NCBI GenBank assembly: GCA_020053185.1
Contig: JAGVNP010000337.1
Span: 1 to 7,705, forward strand
Length of the DNA: 7,705 nt
Origin: Deltaproteobacteria bacterium
GTDB lineage: Bacteria > Desulfobacterota > Desulfomonilia > UBA1062
Direction: 5' to 3'
Position 1 is the stretch's first letter. Each line of letters opens with the position of its first letter. The notes beneath the pieces are model-generated. The model made no database searches. It saw only the letters and a list, made by a program, of their open reading frames with translations, and was not told where the DNA came from. Below, piece by piece: positions 1 to 5,306 of this stretch. Position numbers and translations under genes: made by a program.

Positions 1-18
1 CAGATCATGGCCTAAAAT

Positions 19-420
19 ATGACTATAGAAATTTTAATTGGCACAGGGGGTCTTTTACTTTCGGTTCTCACCTATTTTGCTGGCGTTCAGCGAACTCAAA
101 AACGACTCTCAAAAGATGAAAGAAACTCTCGAATTCAAGAAGTGCTGAATAAATACATGGGGTTTCGGCGAACTAATTATACCGATGGACTCGATGGACT
201 AAAAAAAGCAGGCATCGCCACATTGACTTCTGACAGCGAGATGAGGGAACTCATCGATCTTATTGTCAAACATGGCGAAGACAGTCCTCTGGGAGGTAAG
301 GCCCATCTTTTCAACACTGTTGATCTCAAAGCTTTTTTTGACTATGCAGTGAAGAATCAGATTGATTTTTTTAGCGTTAAGCTAGAAGACATTATCATCA
401 AAGCTAGAAACGAGGGATAA
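19..420 (+). CDS. Small membrane-anchored protein of unknown function
   Basis: I do not recognise this 133-residue protein. Residues about 3-23 form one hydrophobic segment (ILIGTGGLLLSVLTYFAGV), followed at once by a basic, polar stretch (QRTQKRLSKDERNSR). That suggests a single N-terminal anchor with the remaining ~105 residues in the cytoplasm (positive-inside rule). The soluble part is charged and probably helical, with no catalytic motif that I can see. No Shine-Dalgarno is visible before the ATG. However, a frame open from the window edge ends at TGA 20-22, making an ATGA overlap with this start, so it may be translationally coupled to an upstream gene outside the window. The stop at 418-420 is followed by about 94 nt of non-coding sequence before the methyltransferase. 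The long open frame and membrane-protein-like layout support a real gene; function is unknown. Confidence 0.6.
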   Translation: MTIEILIGTGGLLLSVLTYFAGVQRTQKRLSKDERNSRIQEVLNKYMGFRRTNYTDGLDGLKKAGIATLTSDSEMRELIDLIVKHGEDSPLGGKAHLFNTVDLKAFFDYAVKNQIDFFSVKLEDIIIKARNEG

Positions 421-514
421 TGACTCGTTCCGCTAGATTGTCAAAGAGTCAATCACGTGACAAAGTCTCTTCTCTTGAACTGCGCATTATATATATTGTA
501 AGAGATACTTCTGT

Positions 515-1267
515 ATGAAAAATTTGAAAGTAAAGCCTAGGTCTGATGAGACGCTCGACAAGCTGAAGTGCGGGGATCTGTATGTGTTTCAAAAAGAAAA
601 GGGGTACAGGTTTTCTTTGGACGCATACCTGCTTGCAGCCTTTGTCCATGAGCTGCCTGAAACGAAAGTTTTAGAGATCGGCACCGGCTCTGGCGTGATC
701 GCAATAATGTTAGCAGCCATCAAAAAATTAAAAGTCACAGGCATCGAGGTACAAGGCGAGATGGCTGAAATGGCAAAGCGTTCTGTGAAAATGAACCGCC
801 TCCAAAAGACGATAGAAATCATCGATGCAGACATAAAGACTCTTGAAGGGCTTCACGGGTTTGATGCAGTGGTGACAAATCCGCCGTACAGGCCCATAGC
901 CACAGGCAGGGTAAACCCAAATCCAAACAAGGCCATTGCCAGGCACGAGATACTTCTTGATCTTGATACCTTATTAAAACACGCATATTCGAGCCTTAAT
1001 CCAGGCGGTCGCTTATACATCATCTATCCTGCATGGAGATTGTCTGACCTGATCTCTGCCATGCGCTTGCACAAAATAGAGCCCAAGAGGATCGTGCCGG
1101 TTTATTCCAGAGAATCAGAAGAAGCCGTGCTATGTCTGGTGAGCGGAATAAAAGATGGCGGAAAAGACATAACCTTTGACCCGCCCTTTATTATCTATTC
1201 AGGAAAGAAATACTCTGGGCAGGCAGAGCTAGTATTTGATAACTTACGCATAACTCAGGGTAATTGA
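515..1267 (+). CDS. TrmN6-like tRNA (adenine-N6)-methyltransferase
   Basis: A 250-residue class I SAM-dependent methyltransferase of the TrmN6/YfiC type. Seen: a leading region with QKEKGYRFSLDAYLLAAF (about 26-43), matching the family's N-terminal signature; SAM-binding motif I, LEIGTGSG (53-60); an acidic residue at the end of strand 2 (IEVQ, 77-80); and the catalytic motif NPPY at 122-125, typical of N6-adenine and glutamine methylases. A family-type AIARHE stretch follows at about 140-145. Known: E. coli TrmN6 methylates A37 of tRNA1(Val), anticodon UAC. This window encodes a tRNA-Val(TAC) with A37, so a similar role is plausible but inferred; related enzymes act on other substrates. The ATG at 515 has only a weak upstream purine stretch (AAGAGA near 500-505). 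It lies 84 nt upstream of tig and could share its transcript. Confidence 0.85.
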   Translation: MKNLKVKPRSDETLDKLKCGDLYVFQKEKGYRFSLDAYLLAAFVHELPETKVLEIGTGSGVIAIMLAAIKKLKVTGIEVQGEMAEMAKRSVKMNRLQKTIEIIDADIKTLEGLHGFDAVVTNPPYRPIATGRVNPNPNKAIARHEILLDLDTLLKHAYSSLNPGGRLYIIYPAWRLSDLISAMRLHKIEPKRIVPVYSRESEEAVLCLVSGIKDGGKDITFDPPFIIYSGKKYSGQAELVFDNLRITQGN

Positions 1268-1338
1268 GCGCCAGCACCAAATAAACCTTGATTTTAGGCA
1301 TAGGCTCGTTGTAAAGGGCAACAGAGAAAAACTATTAC

Positions 1339-1344
1339 GAGAGG
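1339..1344 (+). promoter_or_regulatory. Ribosome binding site of tig
   Basis: GAGAGG lies 7 nt upstream of ATG 1352. It fixes the start there rather than at the in-frame TTG at 1346, which sits directly on top of this site. The resulting N-terminus (MKIELNDLGS) matches trigger factors. Confidence 0.7.
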
Positions 1345-1351
1345 TTTGTCC

Positions 1352-2653
1352 ATGAAGATAGAGCTGAATGATCTGGGTTCTCATACCAAAAAAGTGGAAG
1401 TGCTGATCCCAAAAGAGACGGTAAAAGAAAAGGCAGAAGAGATCTACGCCGAAGTCCTGAAATTCGCACAGATAAAAGGATTCAGGCGCGGCAAAGCCCC
1501 AAGGCATGTAATGAAATTGCACTACGGCGATTATATCAACAGCGAGCTTTCAAAAAAGCTGATTACCGAAAGCCTTGATCAGGTGGTAAAAGAAAAAGAG
1601 CTGGTAGTGGTTTCTACCCCTGAGATCGACAGCGAACCTCCAAAAGAAGATGAGGACTTCAAGTTCTCTGCAAAGTTCGATGTAAAACCAGAAGTGAAGC
1701 TTGAAAAATACAAAGGCTTTGAGCTTGAAAAGGTAAAAAGTGATGTAAAAGACGAGCTTGTAGGTGAAACGCTCAAACGTTTTCAGGAAGTATATGCATC
1801 GGTTGAAGATGCCAAAGACGCTGATTATCAGGTGCAGGCCGGGGATTACGCAGTGGTAGATATTGCATGCGAATCCCATCCACAGGTGAACAGAGGAAAC
1901 ATCACGGTTGAGGCAGGCAGAAAAGGCGTTGTCCCTGGAGTGGATCAGGCAGTTGTAGGAATGAAGGCTGGCGAGGAAAAGACTCTGGAAGTTGAATTCC
2001 CCGAAGACCATTTCATAGAAGAGATGCGGGGGATCAAGGCATCTGTAAAGGTGACAATAAAAAATATAAAACACAGGGAGATCCCGGAACTCAATGATGA
2101 GTTTGCAAAAAAGGTTCGCCCTGAAGTTCAAACCCTTGATGATCTTAAAAAAGTGGTAAGCGATGAGCTTGTCGCACGCACAGAGCAAAACAGCAAGCTC
2201 AAGATGGAGCGGGACGTGGTAGATAAATTAATAGAGGCAAATCCGATGGAAATCCCTGAGTCCATGGTTCAGCTGCAGGCAAGCATGATGCTGCAGGATA
2301 CGTCCCGCCGCCTCTCTGTGCAGGGCATGAAGATACAGGATCTCTACCCTGACACTGCAAGTCTCAGGGATGATTATATGAAGGCAGGAGAACGCATGGT
2401 GAAACAGAGCCTGATCATCGATGCAATAGCCAAGGCCGAAGGTATTGAGGCAAGTGATGCTGAGGTTGATGCAGAGATCGGTCAGATGGCGGGCAAATAT
2501 AACATGACCATGGAACAGACAAAAAAGGCCATGGAAGAACAGGGCATGGCAGAGAATATAAAGTTTGGGCTTGTAGAAAAGAAAGTGCTGGATTATATTA
2601 TAAGCAATTCCCAGGTAAAAGAAGTAGAAAAACCGGAGGCAAAAGACGAATGA
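1352..2653 (+). CDS. tig: Trigger factor, ribosome-associated chaperone
   Basis: A 433-residue protein of normal family length. It binds the ribosome near the exit tunnel and shields nascent chains. Domains in order: an N-terminal ribosome-binding domain (about 1-115) with the signature GFRRGKAP at 43-50; a middle FKBP-type domain (about 155-242) ending in the family hallmark IPELNDEFAKKV; and a helical C-terminal chaperone domain (about 255-420) with a charged tail. The FKBP part is divergent. Where E. coli has DFTGSVDGEEFEGG this protein has DIACESHPQVNRG, the PGFE motif reads PGVD, and the segment is a few residues shorter, so prolyl isomerase activity may be reduced or lost (inference). 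Its stop overlaps the clpP start (ATGA, 2650-2653), the first link of the coupled tig-clpP-clpX operon. A weak promoter-like pair (TTGATT 1288-1293, TGTAAA 1310-1315) lies upstream. Confidence 0.97.
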   Translation: MKIELNDLGSHTKKVEVLIPKETVKEKAEEIYAEVLKFAQIKGFRRGKAPRHVMKLHYGDYINSELSKKLITESLDQVVKEKELVVVSTPEIDSEPPKEDEDFKFSAKFDVKPEVKLEKYKGFELEKVKSDVKDELVGETLKRFQEVYASVEDAKDADYQVQAGDYAVVDIACESHPQVNRGNITVEAGRKGVVPGVDQAVVGMKAGEEKTLEVEFPEDHFIEEMRGIKASVKVTIKNIKHREIPELNDEFAKKVRPEVQTLDDLKKVVSDELVARTEQNSKLKMERDVVDKLIEANPMEIPESMVQLQASMMLQDTSRRLSVQGMKIQDLYPDTASLRDDYMKAGERMVKQSLIIDAIAKAEGIEASDAEVDAEIGQMAGKYNMTMEQTKKAMEEQGMAENIKFGLVEKKVLDYIISNSQVKEVEKPEAKDE

Positions 2654-3267
2654 CCTTGGTTCCGATAGTAGTGGAACAAACCGAAAAGGGCGAGCGCGCA
2701 TACGACATATTTTCCCGGCTCTTAAAGGACAGGATCATCATCTTAGGCGGCGAGATTAACGATGATGTGGCGAATCTCATTGTTGCCCAGTTGATCTTTC
2801 TCGAATCAGAAGACCCTGACAAGGACATTTTCTTCTACATCAATTCTAACGGAGGGGTTGTTACCTCAGGAATGGCAATATACGACACTATGCAGTATAT
2901 CAGACCAAAGGTCAGCACAATCTGCATAGGACAGGCTGCATCTATGGCAGCAGTGCTTCTTGCAGCAGGCCATCCGGGAATGCGGTTTGCCCTTCCCCAC
3001 TCCAGAATACTACTCCACCAGCCTCTTGGCGGTGTGCAGGGCCAGGCATCTGATATTGATATTCAGGCCAAAGAGATTTTACGATTAAAAGAAGATCTTT
3101 CAAATATTCTGGCCAAGCATACAGGCCAGCCTATAGAAAATCTTAAAAAAGATACTGACAGAGATTTCTATATGACTGCCCAAGATGCAAAACAGTATGG
3201 CGTAATCGATGGCGTGATTACAAAAAGACAAGCAGAAACAAAGGGAGAAGATCGTGCCAAAGAGTAA
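2650..3267 (+). CDS. clpP: ATP-dependent Clp protease proteolytic subunit
   Basis: A 205-residue serine peptidase (family S14) that forms the tetradecameric chamber degrading proteins fed by ClpX. The triad is visible: Ser98 in GQAASM, His123 in ILLHQP, and Asp172 in DTDRDF. The N-terminus (MTLVPIVVEQ) lines up with the mature E. coli chain, so there is essentially no propeptide, and the axial-loop sequence VPIVVEQT is intact. Other family features are the IYDTMQYI and QPLGG stretches. One oddity: the loop that is INSPGG in E. coli is INSNGG here (64-69), replacing a very conserved proline beside the oxyanion-hole glycine. The ATG overlaps the tig stop, and GGAGG at 2635-2639 is 10 nt upstream, so it is both coupled and has its own ribosome site. 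Its 3' end overlaps clpX by 14 nt. Confidence 0.98.
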   Translation: MTLVPIVVEQTEKGERAYDIFSRLLKDRIIILGGEINDDVANLIVAQLIFLESEDPDKDIFFYINSNGGVVTSGMAIYDTMQYIRPKVSTICIGQAASMAAVLLAAGHPGMRFALPHSRILLHQPLGGVQGQASDIDIQAKEILRLKEDLSNILAKHTGQPIENLKKDTDRDFYMTAQDAKQYGVIDGVITKRQAETKGEDRAKE

Positions 3268-4513
3268 TGACCCGAACGGGCTGGGACTTCACTGCTCTTT
3301 TTGCGGAAAATCGCAGACTGAAGTCAGAAAGCTGATTGCCGGCCCTGATGTGTATATATGTGACGAGTGCGTCACGCTTTGCAACGAGATTATTGCGGAA
3401 GAAGACATCCATCATCACAAACATCTTCGCTCTACTGCCAGGGTTCCAAAACCGTCCGAGATCAAGGCTATTCTTGATGAATATGTCATAGGCCAGGACC
3501 ATGCAAAGAGAGTGCTCTCGGTCGCAGTGCATAATCACTACAAAAGGATCGAATCAAATACGAACCCAAAGGGCATAGAGATCAGCAAGAGCAATATCGT
3601 CCTTATCGGACCAACCGGCACGGGAAAAACGCTTCTCGCTCAGACTTTGGCGAGAATTCTGGATGTGCCATTTACCATTGCAGATGCGACCACGCTCACC
3701 GAGGCAGGCTATGTGGGTGAAGATGTGGAAAATATTATCGCAAACCTGCTTCAGAATGCTGATTACGATGTGGAGAGAGCGCAGAAGGGAATCGTATACA
3801 TAGACGAGATCGACAAGATCGCTTCCCGAGGAGACAGCCCGTCAATAACCAGAGATGTTTCTGGCGAAGGCGTGCAGCAGGCATTGCTGAAACTTATTGA
3901 AGGCACAGTAGCCGCGATCCCTCCAAAAGGCGGAAGAAAGCATCCCCAGCAGGAATTCATCCAGGTGGATACTTCTAACATCCTGTTTATCTGCGGCGGG
4001 GCATTTGTGAATCTTGACAAGATCGTCTCAAAGAGGCTCAATAAAAAGACCATGGGTTTCGGCGCAGACATAAAGACCAAGGACGAAAAAAAGATTGGCA
4101 CTCTCTTAAAGCATGTGCAGCCGGAAGACCTGATAAAGTTTGGAATGATTCCGGAATTTATCGGAAGACTCTCTGTGATTGCCACACTCAATGAGCTGGA
4201 TGAGAATGTCCTTATTACAATACTCAAAGAGCCGAAGAATGCTCTTGTAAAACAGTATAAGATGCTCCTGGAGCTTGAAGGTGTTAATCTTAACTTTACC
4301 GATGATGCCTTGAAAACCATTGCAGAGATGTCAATGAAGAGAGGCTCCGGAGCAAGAGGACTTCGCTCTATCATGGAAGAGATCATGCTTGACGTCATGT
4401 ACGATATCCCGGACATGGAAGGCGTGGAGGAATGCATCATAGGCAAAGATGTGGTGTTAAAAAAACAGCCGCCTGTGATTGTGTATGAAAGAAAACAAAG
4501 CATAGCTCATTAG
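3254..4513 (+). CDS. clpX: ClpX, ATP-dependent unfoldase of ClpXP
   Basis: A 419-residue AAA+ unfoldase that recognises tagged proteins and threads them into ClpP. Seen: an N-terminal C4 zinc-binding domain (Cys14, Cys17, Cys36, Cys39); Walker A GPTGTGKT (119-126, Lys125); pore-1 loop GYVGED (152-157); Walker B VYIDEID (181-187); RKH pore loop (228-230); ClpP-docking loop MGF (267-269, where E. coli has IGF); arginine finger in EFIGRL (Arg305); and sensor 2 GARGLR (Arg368). All key residues are present and length is normal. The start is GTG at 3254, with GGAG at 3244-3247 six bases upstream, inside the clpP end. No ATG precedes the zinc finger. It is the last gene of the tig-clpP-clpX unit. 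In many relatives lon follows; here it does not. Confidence 0.98.
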   Translation: MPKSNDPNGLGLHCSFCGKSQTEVRKLIAGPDVYICDECVTLCNEIIAEEDIHHHKHLRSTARVPKPSEIKAILDEYVIGQDHAKRVLSVAVHNHYKRIESNTNPKGIEISKSNIVLIGPTGTGKTLLAQTLARILDVPFTIADATTLTEAGYVGEDVENIIANLLQNADYDVERAQKGIVYIDEIDKIASRGDSPSITRDVSGEGVQQALLKLIEGTVAAIPPKGGRKHPQQEFIQVDTSNILFICGGAFVNLDKIVSKRLNKKTMGFGADIKTKDEKKIGTLLKHVQPEDLIKFGMIPEFIGRLSVIATLNELDENVLITILKEPKNALVKQYKMLLELEGVNLNFTDDALKTIAEMSMKRGSGARGLRSIMEEIMLDVMYDIPDMEGVEECIIGKDVVLKKQPPVIVYERKQSIAH

Positions 4514-4534
4514 CCAGCCGTTATAAATTTGCAC

Positions 4535-4554
4535 AGAATTTCACAAAAAATTCT
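4535..4554 (+). other. AT-rich inverted repeat after clpX
   Basis: Perfect 7-bp arms AGAATTT (4535-4541) and AAATTCT (4548-4554) flank a 6-nt loop, 21 nt after the clpX stop. The stem is AT-rich and no T-run follows, so it is at best a weak terminator or a 3'-end stabilising stem. No better terminator is visible between clpX and the hup promoter. Confidence 0.3.
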
Positions 4555-4644
4555 AATTGACAAAAAATGCAGACCATGAACGCGATAAGGATATTCCAGG
4601 AAAATATGCGGATAAAAAAATTACAAAACCCATCAATTGAGGTG

Positions 4645-4673
4645 TTGACAGTAAAAATAAATACTGCTAGTTT
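4645..4673 (+). promoter_or_regulatory. sigma70-type promoter of hup (and probably the tRNAs)
   Basis: A perfect -35 box TTGACA (4645-4650) is followed by a 17-nt spacer and TAGTTT (4668-4673). That -10 is poor on its own, but an extended -10 TG stands at 4665-4666. Predicted transcription start is near 4680, giving a leader of about 42 nt. A small dyad (TTTTGGG 4671-4677 with CTCAAAA 4682-4688, one G-U pair) overlaps the predicted start and could be an operator or a 5' hairpin. A second TTGACA at 4557-4562 has no convincing -10. The remainder of 4514-4721 shows no gene. Confidence 0.6.
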
Positions 4674-4710
4674 TGGGATGCCTCAAAATGAAGGCGTAAA
4701 ATAACTTTTA

Positions 4711-4716
4711 AGGAGG
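4711..4716 (+). promoter_or_regulatory. Strong ribosome binding site that sets the hup TTG start
   Basis: AGGAGG stands 5 nt before TTG 4722. It is the strongest Shine-Dalgarno in the window and supports a TTG start, since no ATG gives a full-length HU. Confidence 0.85.
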
Positions 4717-4721
4717 GAACC

Positions 4722-4997
4722 TTGACAAAGACAGATTTGATAGCAATTGTAGCGAAAAAAGGCGGATTGTCCAAAGCTGGGGCAGAGAAAGCAATTAAAG
4801 CAGTACTTGATGGTGTTACCGGCGCATTGGCAAAGAATGACAAAGTTACTTTGGTTGGCTTTGGAACATTCGAAGTAGCCAAGAGGGCTGCAAGAACTGG
4901 CGTAAACCCAAGAACAAGACAGCCGATCAAAATCAAAGCATCTAAAGCTATTCGCTTTAAGGCTGGCAAAGCTTTAAAGGGCTCCGTAAACAAGTAA
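4722..4997 (+). CDS. hup: HU-family DNA-binding protein
   Basis: A 91-residue nucleoid protein of standard HU length. It works as a dimer that bends DNA through beta-arms inserted in the minor groove. Seen: the helical N-terminus MTKTDLIAIVAKKGGLSK; the core signature VGFGTFEVAKRAARTG (45-60); the arm-tip NPRT with Pro63; and the closing helix IRFKAGKALKG. Basic residues dominate the arm. IHF subunits differ in this region and are usually a little longer, so HU is the better call; the alpha/beta type cannot be told. It has its own promoter (4645-4673) and a strong ribosome site. Only 51 nt, filled almost entirely by a hairpin, separate the stop from tRNA-Val, so the gene is probably transcribed together with the two tRNAs. 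Confidence 0.96.
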   Translation: MTKTDLIAIVAKKGGLSKAGAEKAIKAVLDGVTGALAKNDKVTLVGFGTFEVAKRAARTGVNPRTRQPIKIKASKAIRFKAGKALKGSVNK

Positions 4998-5001
4998 AAA
5001 A

Positions 5002-5045
5002 ATCTGTTCTTCTTGTTTCTGCCAAAAGGTAGAAATAGAACAGAT
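5002..5045 (+). other. Long hairpin between hup and tRNA-Val, possible processing signal
   Basis: A perfect 9-bp outer stem (ATCTGTTCT 5002-5010 with AGAACAGAT 5037-5045) encloses an asymmetric internal loop and an 8-bp inner stem (5016-5023 with 5028-5035, one G-U pair) closed by an AAAA tetraloop. It starts 4 nt after the hup stop and ends 3 nt before the tRNA-Val 5' end. No T-run follows on the + strand, so it does not look like a terminator for hup. On the - strand it is followed by seven Ts (complement of 4996-5002), but no - strand gene is seen. A processing or mRNA 3'-end-protecting stem fits best (inference). Confidence 0.6.
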
Positions 5046-5048
5046 AAT

Positions 5049-5124
5049 GGGCGGGTAGCTCAGTTGGGAGAGCACCGGCCTTACAAGCCGGGGGTCACAG
5101 GTTCAAGCCCTGTTCCGCCTACCA
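5049..5124 (+). tRNA. tRNA-Val (anticodon TAC)
   Basis: A 76-nt complete cloverleaf. Acceptor GGGCGGG (5049-5055) pairs with TCCGCCT (5114-5120). T8 A9 are present, the D-stem is GCTC/GAGC (5058-5061 with 5070-5073), and the anticodon stem CCGGC/GCCGG holds loop CTTACAA (5080-5086) with anticodon TAC at 5082-5084 and A37. A 5-nt variable loop follows, then T-stem ACAGG/CCTGT with loop TTCAAGC. The discriminator is A, and CCA is encoded at 5122-5124. Pair 1-72 is a G-U wobble, as is 7-66. It reads GUA and, if U34 is modified, other valine codons. No promoter of its own is visible, so it is probably processed from the hup transcript. Confidence 0.97.
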
Positions 5125-5142
5125 AAGATCTTTATTTATTCG

Positions 5143-5219
5143 GGGGGCGTAGTTAAGTTGGTTATAACGCCGGCCTGTCACGCCGGAGGTCGCGAGTTCG
5201 AGTCTCGTCGCTCCCGCCA
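5143..5219 (+). tRNA. tRNA-Asp (anticodon GTC)
   Basis: A 77-nt complete cloverleaf. Acceptor GGGGGCG (5143-5149) pairs with CGCTCCC (5209-5215) with one G-U pair. T8 A9 are present, D-stem GTTA/TAAC (5152-5155 with 5165-5168), anticodon stem CCGGC/GCCGG, loop CTGTCAC (5175-5181) with anticodon GTC at 5177-5179. T-stem GCGAG/CTCGT, discriminator G, and encoded CCA at 5217-5219. It lies 18 nt after tRNA-Val, so the pair is one transcript. G34 makes it a classic queuosine target, and queA and tgt lie 1.4-2.3 kb downstream. Confidence 0.97.
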
Positions 5220-5228
5220 GAATTTGGG

Positions 5229-5279
5229 CTCATATCTATCCTGATAAGAAATCGGGGTAGATATGGGTTTTTGTTTTTT
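5229..5279 (+). terminator. Intrinsic terminator after the tRNA pair
   Basis: A continuous ~17-bp stem pairs 5229-5245 with 5251-5267 around loop AAGAA, including the arms CATATCTA/TAGATATG and a few G-U pairs. It is followed directly by a T-rich tract, TTTTTGTTTTTT (5268-5279). It sits 9 nt after tRNA-Asp and is the clearest terminator in the window, ending the hup-tRNA unit. Confidence 0.92.
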
Positions 5280-5306
5280 AGAAAAAACCATAAGGTATCA
5301 TCCGAC

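Noticed and set aside
1..18. 3' end of an upstream gene
   Set aside because: Two frames end here (TAA 13-15 and TGA 20-22), but too little sequence is present to choose or identify either.
1550..2188. 212-codon open frame on the - strand
   Set aside because: It lies wholly antisense to tig, is rich in Phe/Cys/His codons typical of a shadow frame, and has no ribosome site or recognisable domain.
2228..2701. 157-codon open frame on the - strand across the tig-clpP junction
   Set aside because: Shadow of two certain genes; no motif and no start signal.
3763..4503. 246-codon open frame on the - strand
   Set aside because: It is antisense to clpX, with a serine-rich composition typical of the reverse complement of a real gene.
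4557..4590. Second TTGACA (4557-4562) as a promoter
   Set aside because: No acceptable -10 box at 16-18 nt; the nearest AT-like hexamer is too far or too poor.
4667..4993. 108-codon open frame on the - strand over hup
   Set aside because: Antisense shadow of a clear HU gene.
5049..5219. tRNA pair as an integration (attachment) site
   Set aside because: No integrase gene, and no repeat of either tRNA 3' end was noticed elsewhere in the window; downstream genes are ordinary core genes.
5271..5306. TTG start 36 nt upstream for the PP-loop gene
   Set aside because: The codon lies inside the terminator T-tract with no ribosome site; the extra 12 residues do not match the family.
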